Source: Chitinophagia bacterium (GTDB lineage: Bacteria; Bacteroidota; Bacteroidia; Chitinophagales; Chitinophagaceae). Taken from it: a stretch of 64,000 nucleotides of DNA. The stretch covers positions 1 to 64,000 of the forward strand of contig JAJPJP010000422.1 of assembly GCA_021324175.1 (NCBI GenBank). The letters are read 5' to 3'. The position numbers and the translations under genes are program-made. This document shows positions 36,398 to 46,170 of this stretch, piece after piece. Under the pieces are notes generated by a model. The model was not told where the DNA came from, did no database searches, and was given only the letters and a program-made list of their open reading frames with translations. Each line of letters starts with the position of its first letter. The first letter of the stretch is position 1.

Positions 36398-38287
36398 CTA
36401 GTCTGGCTTTTTACCATCCAGGAATGTATTGATCGTGCTGATCGAGGAACTGTTCGTATCCTCGGACGCTTTTACCTCGTAATTGCTGTAGAAATTCTCG
36501 ACGTTTGAAGACGGATTGTGCAATTCCAAATTACGGCGGACATAGGCCGGCACAGTTTCAAACTCGTTATTCGGATCGGCAGCATTGATATTGAATGACA
36601 AGTTGCGCAACTTGTGTATTCTCTCCGCTGCCCGGCGTTTTTGGTCCTCTGCCACGTCCTGCATTGCAGGTTCCTCAGCAGGTTTATCCGCCACCGGAAT
36701 AGGTTGGGTTTGATGGGCCCAAGGCTCGTCCGCCGCTGGAATTTCTTCTTTAAATACCAACTGCATATCTGTGGTTTCATCGTTTCCGGGAATAATCGGA
36801 TTATTTGCATTGGTACTTAAGATCGGTTCCTTCACAGGTATGTGTTCGGGGGTGGATTGCTGTTCTAACCCTGGTTCTTCTGAGTAAATATTGGCTGGCC
36901 TTGCAAGGTATCCTCCGGACGCTGCAGACGCCGGAAAACTCGTTTCAATCTTTTTTTCGGAGTTCGAATCTTTTTGTGAAGATGAAGTAGGTTCCTGCGA
37001 AAATATCCATTCTATCTTTTCTCTTGATTCTTTTCTTTCCACAGGTTTGTCCACCGTGTTTTTACTAGGCTCAATCGTAGAAAGTACGAGCCTCAGCGGT
37101 GTTTCTTCAATTTTTTCTTCAACAAGAACTGGCGCCATGGATTCCGAAAGTTCCACAACATTCGCAACGATTGCCGGCTCCTGATTTGTTTCTTCAATTA
37201 TGGAGGTAAGCACAGGCCGGGCGTCTGCCTGTTTTTGTTCGACAGGCATACTTAAGCTCATTAGAATCTTATCGTCCTTCTTAGGTTCGAGTTTTCGGTT
37301 TTCGGCTTTGACAAAAGGATCCTTGTATTCAAATCCTGTGGCAATTATGGTAATGCTCAGCTTTTCGTTGAGGTTATTATCATAGCCGAGACCCAGGATG
37401 ATATCGGTATCTTCTCCTGCTTGGCTGAGAAGATGGTTTTGGATCACTTCAACTTCGTCCATTGTGAATTCGTGTTCTCCTTCTGCTGAATTAATATTAA
37501 TGAGAATCCATTTCGCTCCGCTGATATCATTGTCATTGAGCAATGGTGAATTGAGCGCTTCTTCAATGGCTTGCTGTGCGCGCTTTTCACCTTTGGCCTG
37601 CGCGCTTCCCAGTATCGCTACGCCGCCACTTCTCATCACGGTGCAAACGTCCGCAAAATCAACATTGATCTGGCCGGTGCTGTTGATCACGTCGGTGATG
37701 CACTTGGCAGCCGTCGCGAGGACGTTGTCTGCTTTGGAAAAAGCTTCCTTCATTTTTAGGTTGCCGAACTGATGACGCAGCTTATCATTGCTGATCACCA
37801 GCAGCGTGTCAACATATTGTTTCATCACCCTGATGCCGTCTTCGGCCTGCAACTGTCTCTTCTTTCCCTCATAGGAAAAAGGCGTCGTTACGATACCCAC
37901 CGTGAGTATCCCGAGATCCCGGCAAATCTTCGCGATGATCGGGGCGCCCCCGGTACCTGTACCGCCACCCATGCCGGCGGTAATGAATACCATTTTCGTA
38001 TTCACTTCGAGAATGCGCTTGATTTCTTCAAGACTTTCTTCCGTGGCTTGACGACCGATGTCGGGATTGGCTCCCGCACCAAGCCCCTGGGTCAGGTGTG
38101 GCCCCAATTGGATCCTGTTGGGCACACGGCTTTGGGCGATGGCTTGTGCATCCGTATTGCAAATAATAAAATTTACGCCCTCGATGCTTTGGCTGTACAT
38201 ATAGTTGACAGCATTGCTCCCACCGCCCCCGATGCCAATCACTTTGATGATTGACGACTGTTCTTTCGGTAGATCAAAATGAATCAT
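36398..38287 (-). CDS. ftsZ: Cell division GTPase FtsZ with very long C-terminal linker
   Basis: IKVIGIGGGGSNAVNYMY, GMGGGTGTGGAPIIA; CTP-like VPAYVRRNLEL at 36521-36553. Confidence 0.97.
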   Translation of the reverse strand: MIHFDLPKEQSSIIKVIGIGGGGSNAVNYMYSQSIEGVNFIICNTDAQAIAQSRVPNRIQLGPHLTQGLGAGANPDIGRQATEESLEEIKRILEVNTKMVFITAGMGGGTGTGGAPIIAKICRDLGILTVGIVTTPFSYEGKKRQLQAEDGIRVMKQYVDTLLVISNDKLRHQFGNLKMKEAFSKADNVLATAAKCITDVINSTGQINVDFADVCTVMRSGGVAILGSAQAKGEKRAQQAIEEALNSPLLNDNDISGAKWILININSAEGEHEFTMDEVEVIQNHLLSQAGEDTDIILGLGYDNNLNEKLSITIIATGFEYKDPFVKAENRKLEPKKDDKILMSLSMPVEQKQADARPVLTSIIEETNQEPAIVANVVELSESMAPVLVEEKIEETPLRLVLSTIEPSKNTVDKPVERKESREKIEWIFSQEPTSSSQKDSNSEKKIETSFPASAASGGYLARPANIYSEEPGLEQQSTPEHIPVKEPILSTNANNPIIPGNDETTDMQLVFKEEIPAADEPWAHQTQPIPVADKPAEEPAMQDVAEDQKRRAAERIHKLRNLSFNINAADPNNEFETVPAYVRRNLELHNPSSNVENFYSNYEVKASEDTNSSSISTINTFLDGKKPD

Positions 38288-38361
38288 TGTGAATTTTTTT
38301 GGATTAGTAAATGTGTAGCGCGAAGAACTGGCAGCAAACACGCAGCGTCAGTTTCAACGGT

Positions 38362-39735
38362 CTACAAGGCATGGTCTTCCTCCTCTTTAAATAAGTCTAT
38401 AATTCCGTCTTTGAATTTGCCCCAGAAATCCTTGATGCCTTTACGGTTTTTCATTTTTTCTCTTGCCACTGATTCCTCGGCAGCGACTGGCTCGGGATCC
38501 ATGGGTTTTTCCTTTAGAATTTCGGGTACGTCAACTTGCACATATTGTGTTTCGAATTGTTTTCTGTTATGTTCGTAATCGCTGTATCCTTTCAGGATTA
38601 GCCCGATACAGGTCGAGTATGTAGGTTTGGCCAGTTCCTCGATGTGTCCCGCTGCCAGGTGTTCGGTGGGGAAACCGATTCTTGCATTCAGCCCAGTGAC
38701 GTATTCAGTAAGCTGGATGAGGTGCTTGAGCTGGGAGCCTCCGCCCGTAAGTACAATTCCTCCATTGAGCATCTTGTTGTCCAGGCCAACCTGCTTGAGA
38801 TGGTAAATCACGAAATCCATGATTTCGCTCATGCGCGCCTGAATGATATTAGCCAGGTTTTTCACACTGATTTCCTTGGCCGGCATGCCACGAAGGCCGG
38901 GGATCGTAATAAATGCATTTGTCTTGGCCTCGTTGGAAAGCGCGGACCCGAACTGCACTTTCATTTGCTCCGCCTGTGTTTTTAAGACGCCAAGGCCGGT
39001 CTTAATGTCGTTGCTGATATTTTCGCCTCCAAACGGAATGACCGCTGTATGCTTCAATATCCCTTCGTAGAACACCGCCAGGTCCGTAGTGCCTCCGCCG
39101 ATGTCTACGATGGCCACGCCGGCTTCAAGATCTTCCTGTCCCATGACTGCGGCGGCGGAAGCGAGAGGCTGGAGAACGAGGTCTTTGGTGATCAGGCCGC
39201 TTTTTTCAACAGAGCGGTTGATGTTCCGGATAGCGTTCTTGTCGCCGGTAATGATGTGAAAATTGGCGCCGACCTTGACTCCGCCGTAGCCGATCGGGTT
39301 TGGAATATTCTGGAAGTTGTCAACCGTAAACTCCTGGGGGATGACATCGATGATCTGGTCACCGGCGGGGATATATGTTTTGTACTGGTCGGCAACCAGT
39401 TGGTCGATTTCGCGCTGCGTTATTTCGTCGTCTGTGTTTTGACGGACAATATCGCCGCGCGTCTGAAGGCTTTTGATATGGTGGCCAGCAATGCCAACAT
39501 AGACTTCCGTAAGCGGTACCGTTGGATTGGAAGAATGGCAGTTGTCCAGCGCCATTTTGATTGCCTTGATTGTTTCGTCAATGTTTAGGACTTGTCCATG
39601 CTTAACCCCATTGGAGTTTGCGCGGCCAAATCCCAGGATCTCGAGTTTGCCGAATTCATTTTTTCGTCCGGCAATAGCAGCAATTTTTGTGGTGCCAATG
39701 TCAAGTCCTACAATAATGGGTTGTTCGTGCATCAT
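38362..39735 (-). CDS. ftsA: Cell division protein FtsA
   Basis: IIVGLDIGTTKIAAIAG, VDIGGGTTDLAVFYEG, GGIVLTGGGSQLKHL. Confidence 0.96.
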   Translation of the reverse strand: MMHEQPIIVGLDIGTTKIAAIAGRKNEFGKLEILGFGRANSNGVKHGQVLNIDETIKAIKMALDNCHSSNPTVPLTEVYVGIAGHHIKSLQTRGDIVRQNTDDEITQREIDQLVADQYKTYIPAGDQIIDVIPQEFTVDNFQNIPNPIGYGGVKVGANFHIITGDKNAIRNINRSVEKSGLITKDLVLQPLASAAAVMGQEDLEAGVAIVDIGGGTTDLAVFYEGILKHTAVIPFGGENISNDIKTGLGVLKTQAEQMKVQFGSALSNEAKTNAFITIPGLRGMPAKEISVKNLANIIQARMSEIMDFVIYHLKQVGLDNKMLNGGIVLTGGGSQLKHLIQLTEYVTGLNARIGFPTEHLAAGHIEELAKPTYSTCIGLILKGYSDYEHNRKQFETQYVQVDVPEILKEKPMDPEPVAAEESVAREKMKNRKGIKDFWGKFKDGIIDLFKEEEDHAL

Positions 39736-39782
39736 AGCATTTTTTGTTTTTGTTGTTTATAGTAAGGATAATTGTGGCATCG

Positions 39783-40832
39783 TCATTCGGGTTTCTTCTT
39801 CGCGCTGATTTTTTGCGTTTGGTTCTTATTCGGCATGCTGGCAATGATTTTGACGGTACCCTGTTTTACATCCGGTTTGTTGTCTTTTGCATTCGCGTTG
39901 CTTTCTTCATCTCCGCCCGGCTGGTCGGAAGGTGCCGTATTTTCCAGTGGTTTCGTATTTTGCCTTGCGGTGTCGGCCTGCATTTGCTGCGCCGACAGGA
40001 TCATTTGCTGAACATTCTTGATAAATTTGATCGAATCCGCTTTTCCCGATTCGGCTATTCTTCTTGTCCCTATTACCTGTCCCCTGTATTGTATCTTGAT
40101 CCGGCTGTACTTGTTGAAACCCGTCTTGCTCAGCACGTCTTTATAAAAAAGGTAGAGTCTTCCGAATTTGTCGAGGCAATCGCCTCCGTCACCGAATTCG
40201 ATTATTTGGTTTCCGATGAGTGGCACCAGTTCAAATTCAAAGTTCCTGTTAATGTCGACCTGGTCGATTTGAGCCATCCAGAAAGAATCCCTCAAGATGT
40301 AAGCGCCGATTGATCGCATCCCGTTAAGCAACACGCTGTCCTTACCGTGGGTCTGCAATTTTTCATGCGGGTAGCCGGTAATCACCGGCAGTTTGACCGG
40401 CGGACCCGGCAGAACAGGAAGTTGAACGCCCATGCTGTCTAGGAAAAAAGTAGTGCCTTGAGTGGAGAACACCCGCGCTACGGGTTGTCTTTCCCAGACA
40501 TACACCTGCATTACTTCGTTGTTGTCGAAAAAGAGTTCAGCGTTTCTGATCCAGATATTTTTTTTCAGGCTGTCTTCAATTTTTTTCAGATCAATGCCTG
40601 CGATTGGCTGTCCTTCCAGTTGCCTTGTATGATTCAGTGTTATGATGGCCTCCACTGTTTTCACTTCTACGAACGGGCGGCTTCCCGCACCAATAATGGA
40701 AATGCTAAAAGCCTTGCATGCTTTGCTGTTGCGCTTGTTAATGGCTGCAATCAGGAGCACGACAACACCGGCGCCTGCAACGCACCAGGTAGTTATGAAA
40801 GCTATTTTCCTGATTTTTTCTTTAAAGCTCAT
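39783..40832 (-). CDS. ftsQ: Cell division protein FtsQ-like
   Basis: Single N-terminal TM, POTRA-like WIRNAELFFDNNEVMQVYVWERQPVARVF; between ftsA and murC. Confidence 0.85.
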   Translation of the reverse strand: MSFKEKIRKIAFITTWCVAGAGVVVLLIAAINKRNSKACKAFSISIIGAGSRPFVEVKTVEAIITLNHTRQLEGQPIAGIDLKKIEDSLKKNIWIRNAELFFDNNEVMQVYVWERQPVARVFSTQGTTFFLDSMGVQLPVLPGPPVKLPVITGYPHEKLQTHGKDSVLLNGMRSIGAYILRDSFWMAQIDQVDINRNFEFELVPLIGNQIIEFGDGGDCLDKFGRLYLFYKDVLSKTGFNKYSRIKIQYRGQVIGTRRIAESGKADSIKFIKNVQQMILSAQQMQADTARQNTKPLENTAPSDQPGGDEESNANAKDNKPDVKQGTVKIIASMPNKNQTQKISAKKKPE

Positions 40833-40960
40833 CTTTTACTTTTTTCTTCCCGGCGAGAATTACCCGCGCCGGGAAGGCTTCTGAGACCCACCCAACGGCC
40901 CCGTTTTGACCGTCAGATGGGTACAATATGCCCAGGTGAAAGTCCTGGACACAATTTGGG

Positions 40961-42328
40961 TCAGTATTTTTCTGTCAATATTTTTTTAATTGGTTCTATC
41001 ATATTGTCGATGTCCCCCGCTCCTGCCGTCACAAGCAGTCGCGGATCTTCACGGTTAATCCATTCCATCAATTGATCTTTGCTCATCAAGTGCCGGTCGA
41101 CAAGGCGCATTTTTTCCAGGATCAAATTGCTACTGATCCCTTCGATGGCTAATTCCCTCGCTGGGTATATCGGCAGCAGAATTACCTGGTCAGCGAGATC
41201 CAAACTCCGGGCGAAATCATCCGCCAGGTCCCTGGTTCTCGAATACAAGTGCGGCTGGAAAACTATCGTGCACCGCAAACCGGGAAACAATTCCTTTGCA
41301 CCCCTGATCAGCGCGCTAAGTTCATTGGGATGATGGGCATAATCGTCGATGAGTACATGACGCTCATCACGCAGAATGTATTCAAACCGCCTTTTTACGC
41401 CCCGGAAAGTCGCAATGGCCTTCCTGATTTTTTCTTCTTCGATGTCGAGTCCGTGCGCGACCGTGATAGCTGCCACGGCATTTTCGACATTGTGCGTTCC
41501 GCCCATATGCAACACCACATCGCCAATCGATGCGCGCCCAATCACAACGTCGAACCGGTAACCACCGCTGGATGTCCGGACGCGCGCCGCATGCGCGTCG
41601 GCGTCCGGCTTGTCCAGGCTGTAGGTGATGTGGTTCTCGTCTCCAAACTCTCTTTCTTTTTGCAGCCCCTTTTTGGTAAGCAACAGGCCATTTTTTTTCA
41701 CCTTCTTTGCGAATTCGACAAAAGCATCCTGCATAGTCTCTGTTGTCCCGTAAATATCGAGGTGATCAGGGTCCATCGCCGTGATAACCGCCCGGTCGGG
41801 ACTAAGTTTCAAGAAACTCCTGTCGTATTCGTCGGCTTCGACCACACAGACATCTCTCTCGCTGGACCAGAAGTTCGTATCATAGTTGACCGAAATTCCC
41901 CCCAGGAATGCGTTACAACCGTAATCACTATCTCTGAGAATATGTGCAATCATCGTCGTTATAGTTGTTTTGCCGTGTGTACCGGCGACGCATATGTTAA
42001 ATGCGTTCTTGGTTATTTCACCCAACACTTCGCTTCGTTTCCATACAGGGTATTCATGCGACCGGTAATAATTCAACTCTGCATGGTCTTCCGGTATAGC
42101 CGGAGTATAAACCACCAGTTCGGCATCCATAGGTATGAGTTCCAGATTATCATGATAGTGAATCGAAATCCCTTCCATCACCAGTGTCTTTGTCAATGCT
42201 GACTCCGTCTTGTCATATCCGCTCACGGTGCAGCCTCTCGACTTAAAATACCGGGCGAGGGCGCTCATGCCGATTCCGCCGATCCCGACAAAATATATGG
42301 TTCGTATTTTACTGATGTCTACTTTCAT
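40961..42328 (-). CDS. murC: UDP-N-acetylmuramate-L-alanine ligase
   Basis: YFVGIGGIGMSALARYF, VAGTHGKTTITTMIAH, DDYAHHPNELSALI. Confidence 0.97.
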   Translation of the reverse strand: MKVDISKIRTIYFVGIGGIGMSALARYFKSRGCTVSGYDKTESALTKTLVMEGISIHYHDNLELIPMDAELVVYTPAIPEDHAELNYYRSHEYPVWKRSEVLGEITKNAFNICVAGTHGKTTITTMIAHILRDSDYGCNAFLGGISVNYDTNFWSSERDVCVVEADEYDRSFLKLSPDRAVITAMDPDHLDIYGTTETMQDAFVEFAKKVKKNGLLLTKKGLQKEREFGDENHITYSLDKPDADAHAARVRTSSGGYRFDVVIGRASIGDVVLHMGGTHNVENAVAAITVAHGLDIEEEKIRKAIATFRGVKRRFEYILRDERHVLIDDYAHHPNELSALIRGAKELFPGLRCTIVFQPHLYSRTRDLADDFARSLDLADQVILLPIYPARELAIEGISSNLILEKMRLVDRHLMSKDQLMEWINREDPRLLVTAGAGDIDNMIEPIKKILTEKY

Positions 42329-42338
42329 TCAAGTCAAT

Positions 42339-43436
42339 TCATCCAATCGTTTCTAAAATTTTTTTGGCGATCACCTCATCAGCATCTGCTACACCCAGCT
42401 TTCGAATCTCCGCGCTCAAATGTGCCTGCAGCTCGATGTCTTTCGAAAGTGAGACAGTGGTCGAAACCAGCTTCTCGTTCGCTTCGGCATCGTTGACCAT
42501 CAGCGCTGCTCCCTTGTTCACCAGGCTCTTGGCATTGGCAGTCTGGTGATCTTCTGCTGCAAAAGGAAAGGGGACAAAAACAACCGGCTTTCCAACCAGG
42601 CAGAGTTCCGCAATAGACATGGCGCCCGATCTGGAAATCACGACATCCGCCGCAGCATACCCGTATTGCATTTGCGTAAGAAAGTCGTTGGTCCATATAT
42701 TCTTCCTCCCTTCCGCGGCTTGCCGCGCTTTCTCTGCAAAAGGCTTCCCGGTTTGCCATACGAGTTGCAGGTTATTTTTTTCGAATTCTCCAAGATGCCG
42801 TGCAATGGCTTCATTGATTCCTTTTGCCCCGAGGCTACCCCCCGTCGAGAACACCGTTTTTCTTGTCAAATCGAGTCCAAAGAACTTGACTGCTTCATCG
42901 CGCGGCGGCCGGTTCCGGACGATATCGGTCCGCACCGGGTTCCCCGTGTATACGATCCTGGAAGCTGGAAAAAAAATTTCCATCCCGTCGCTCGCTACGA
43001 AAATCATGGTCGCTTTTTTGGCGAGCCAGATATTGGATTTCCCAGCAAACGAATTGGACTCGTGGATGAACGTTGGTATTCTTCTCGCCTGCGCAAACCG
43101 CAGAACCGGGAAAGACGAATAACCTCCCACGCCCACCACTGCGTCGGGTCCGAAATCGCTCACGATGGTCCTCACCTGGAAAAAACTTTTCAGGAGCTTC
43201 CATGGTAATCCGATATTTTTTATCAAAGAACTTCTGTTAAAACTGGTAATGTCAATCCCCTTTATCGCGTAACCGGCTTGCGGAACCTTCTCCATCTCCA
43301 TCTTGCCTTTCGCTCCCACGAAAAGGATCTTTATGTTCCCGTCGATTCTCCTGAGCGCATTGGCAATTGCTATTGCCGGAAATATGTGCCCACCGGTCCC
43401 TCCGCCGGCGATTATTATTTTCAAACTAGCTTTCAT
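42339..43436 (-). CDS. murG: UDP-GlcNAc:undecaprenyl-PP-MurNAc-pentapeptide GlcNAc transferase
   Basis: IIIAGGGTGGHIFPAIAIANAL, GVGGYSSFPVLRFAQ, HESNSFAGKSN, SRSGAMSIAEL. Confidence 0.96.
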   Translation of the reverse strand: MKASLKIIIAGGGTGGHIFPAIAIANALRRIDGNIKILFVGAKGKMEMEKVPQAGYAIKGIDITSFNRSSLIKNIGLPWKLLKSFFQVRTIVSDFGPDAVVGVGGYSSFPVLRFAQARRIPTFIHESNSFAGKSNIWLAKKATMIFVASDGMEIFFPASRIVYTGNPVRTDIVRNRPPRDEAVKFFGLDLTRKTVFSTGGSLGAKGINEAIARHLGEFEKNNLQLVWQTGKPFAEKARQAAEGRKNIWTNDFLTQMQYGYAAADVVISRSGAMSIAELCLVGKPVVFVPFPFAAEDHQTANAKSLVNKGAALMVNDAEANEKLVSTTVSLSKDIELQAHLSAEIRKLGVADADEVIAKKILETIG

Positions 43437-44709
43437 CCTGTATTTGCTTTTTCCCTTCCAACTGCTCAACATTACGTGCGACACTCAGAATGATCCCAAT
43501 GGCGAGGCATGTAAACAAAAACGAACTCCCTCCCATACTGATCAGCGGAAGCGTCACGCCGGTCACCGGGAAGAGGTTTACATTCACCGCCATATTTGCC
43601 AAGGCCTGTATGGCAAGCGTGAAACTCAGCCCCAGAGCCAAAAAGGCACCAAAAGCAAATGGGCATCTCTTAAAAATCCGGATGCTCCTGAACAGGAATA
43701 ATAGGTAAATGAAAATCACAAAAGCAGCGCCGGCCAAACCATATTCCTCGATGATGATCGCATAAATAAAATCGGAATAGGGGTGGGGCAGAAAGTTTCG
43801 CTGTTGGCTGTTGCCCGGGCCAAGCCCGATCCAGCCGCCTTTGGCGATCGCTATTTTCGCCTGGTTTACCTGGTAAGCGTCTTCATCGTTCATTACCTTG
43901 CTTCCATAGATAAATGTCTCCACGCGATTGATCCAGGTGTCGACCCGGATAAAGAGGTGGGACCTGCCCTCCGTCTTCACTACTTCTGTGATGCCGTCAC
44001 TCGATCCGTGCCGGACTACTGCTGCACAAATCAGGATAATAACAGGCACGAGTGCAATACCGATCGTAATCAGCAGGTGTTTTGTGCTTACGCGCCCGAT
44101 AAACATAAGCATCATGCTTGTAGCTCCGACGAGTAGCGCCGTTGACAAGTTCGCAGGCGCGATCAATAAGCAAACGATCGCTACAGGCGCCATGACTGGC
44201 AAAAAGCCCTGGTAAAAATCCTTGATGACTTCCTGCTTCTTGCTCAGCAGCCTGCTGAGATACATAAACAACGCCAGCTTCGCCAAATCAGAAGTCTGGA
44301 AAGTCAGGTTGATGATTGGCAGACGTATCCAGCGGCTTCCTTCGTTCAACTTGACGCCGAAGAAAAGCGTGTAGATCAGCAGCGGGATGGAAACCAGGAA
44401 AAGGATCTTAGCCACCTTGGAATAAATGATATAGTTTACCTGGTGTGCGAAATATATAATGAGCACACCGACCACGATAAATGCGAATTGCTTGAACAGG
44501 TAGATTTCCGTATTGCCCTTGTACATTTTATACGCGAGTAGTCCGGTGGAACTATAAACAGCAAGTAGTGACACCAGGGCAAGCAGGATCACGCTGGTCC
44601 AAATGATTTTGTCTCCCCTGGTCTTCGAACCCAGGCGCTGAAAATGGTTTTTGTCTAAAGTGAGAAAATCGGCCATTTGATTCATGTTCTGTTTAACGGG
44701 TTGTTCCAA
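43426..44709 (-). CDS. ftsW: FtsW/RodA/SEDS-family protein (FtsW)
   Basis: Multi-TM; YAIIIEEYGLAGAAFVIF, GVTLPLISMGGSSFLFTCLAIGIILSV. Confidence 0.95.
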   Translation of the reverse strand: MEQPVKQNMNQMADFLTLDKNHFQRLGSKTRGDKIIWTSVILLALVSLLAVYSSTGLLAYKMYKGNTEIYLFKQFAFIVVGVLIIYFAHQVNYIIYSKVAKILFLVSIPLLIYTLFFGVKLNEGSRWIRLPIINLTFQTSDLAKLALFMYLSRLLSKKQEVIKDFYQGFLPVMAPVAIVCLLIAPANLSTALLVGATSMMLMFIGRVSTKHLLITIGIALVPVIILICAAVVRHGSSDGITEVVKTEGRSHLFIRVDTWINRVETFIYGSKVMNDEDAYQVNQAKIAIAKGGWIGLGPGNSQQRNFLPHPYSDFIYAIIIEEYGLAGAAFVIFIYLLFLFRSIRIFKRCPFAFGAFLALGLSFTLAIQALANMAVNVNLFPVTGVTLPLISMGGSSFLFTCLAIGIILSVARNVEQLEGKKQIQDES

Positions 44710-44720
44710 CGCTAAAAACC

Positions 44721-46061
44721 TCAGAGATCCCTGACGGCTTCTTTGAATTGCCTGCCCCTGTCTTCATAATTTTTAAATAAGTCAAAACTGGCACAGGCCG
44801 GGCTCAGCAATACCACATCGCCTTTATTGGCAAAATGGAACGAGGCCTGCACGGCTTCCTGCGCGCTCCTGGTATCCACCATCACCGGCACGTCGTTTTT
44901 GAATGCCTCGTGCAGTTTTCGGTTATCCACACCCATGCATACGATCGCTTTTACTTTTTCCTTGACTAAGTCGCGGATCAGGGAATAATCGTTTCCTTTA
45001 TCAACCCCGCCGAGAATCAGGATCGTGGGCTTTGTCATCGTTTCAAGCGCAAACCAGACGGAGTTGACATTGGTCGCTTTGCTGTCGTTGATAAATTCGA
45101 TGCCGCGCACCGTCGCCACATATTCCATTCGGTGTTCGAGAGCTTCAAAACTCTGAATCGCCTCCCGGATTTTTTCCTTGCGTATACCCACAGTCGCTGC
45201 AGCCAGGCTGGCAGCCATCGTGTTATACTGGTTGTGAATCCCTTTTAGCGCAAAGTCATAAATGCTCATTTGCATCTTCTCGCTGCCCGTGACGAGCGTC
45301 ATTTGCCCGTTGCGGATAAAGCCGCCTTTTTTTGGTTCATTAAACATGGTAATTGGAAGTGGGTTAGTATGATGGGTATAATTATCGACGTATTGTTTAG
45401 TTACGGGATCGTCTTCGCAATAGATGAATGAGTCATTTGGTCCCTGGTTCATGACTATGCGAAACTTGCTCCGGATGTAATTTTCAAACTTGTACTCGTA
45501 CCTGTCCAGGTGGTCTTCTGTGATATTGGTTAATATCGCGACGTCCGCTTTAAAATCCCTGATATCATCGAGCTGAAAGCTGCTGATCTCAGCGACATAC
45601 CACTGGCGCGGACTTTCAGCCACCTCTTTGGCAAACGAGTACCCTATGTTGCCCACGAGTGCGCAATCATATCCTGCGTGGCGAAAAATATGATAGGTCA
45701 TGGCAGTCGTCGTTGATTTGCCGTTGCTGCCCGTGATTCCTACAATCCTGGAATCGCCCTTGTATCTGTAGGCCAATTCGACTTCGCTGACGACCGGAAT
45801 ATTTTTTTTCCTGACTTGCACGACCATTTCATTTTTTTCCGATATGCCGGGGCTCTTCATGACTTCATCAGCTTGCAGGATTTTCCCGGCGGAATGCTGG
45901 CCTTCCTCGAATTCGATATTGTGCGCCAACAATTCAGTTTTATATTTCGGCTGGAGAAGACTGCTGTCCGATACAAACACGTCATAGCCATTCAGCTTTG
46001 CCAGCAAAGCCGCGCCAACACCGCTTTCTCCGCCTCCGAGAATGACCATGCGTCTTCCCAT
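44721..46061 (-). CDS. murD: UDP-N-acetylmuramoylalanine-D-glutamate ligase
   Basis: GGGESGVGAALLAKLNGYDVFVSD, GITGSNGKSTTTAMTYHI, FINDSKATNVNSVWFAL. Confidence 0.96.
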   Translation of the reverse strand: MGRRMVILGGGESGVGAALLAKLNGYDVFVSDSSLLQPKYKTELLAHNIEFEEGQHSAGKILQADEVMKSPGISEKNEMVVQVRKKNIPVVSEVELAYRYKGDSRIVGITGSNGKSTTTAMTYHIFRHAGYDCALVGNIGYSFAKEVAESPRQWYVAEISSFQLDDIRDFKADVAILTNITEDHLDRYEYKFENYIRSKFRIVMNQGPNDSFIYCEDDPVTKQYVDNYTHHTNPLPITMFNEPKKGGFIRNGQMTLVTGSEKMQMSIYDFALKGIHNQYNTMAASLAAATVGIRKEKIREAIQSFEALEHRMEYVATVRGIEFINDSKATNVNSVWFALETMTKPTILILGGVDKGNDYSLIRDLVKEKVKAIVCMGVDNRKLHEAFKNDVPVMVDTRSAQEAVQASFHFANKGDVVLLSPACASFDLFKNYEDRGRQFKEAVRDL

Positions 46062-46170
46062 TTTTTAATGAATAGAATTTTATCTCCGGTTAGGTTGAAG
46101 AGGTAAATAGGAAATTGGATCTGGCGTTTTAGTTTTCAGGGTTGCAGCCTTGTTCACATGACCGGCAGCC

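Noticed and set aside
41249-42202. 317-aa plus-strand ORF antisense to murC
   Set aside because: Lies fully opposite a confidently assigned murC; composition looks like antisense noise (Cys/His/Arg-rich), with no recognisable motif.
42546-43208. 220-aa plus-strand ORF antisense to murG
   Set aside because: Overlaps murG entirely; no domain motif and low-complexity Arg-rich translation.
44923-44931. Exact DnaA box TTATCCACA within murD
   Set aside because: Single isolated match inside coding sequence (VDN codons); about two exact hits are expected by chance in 64 kb.
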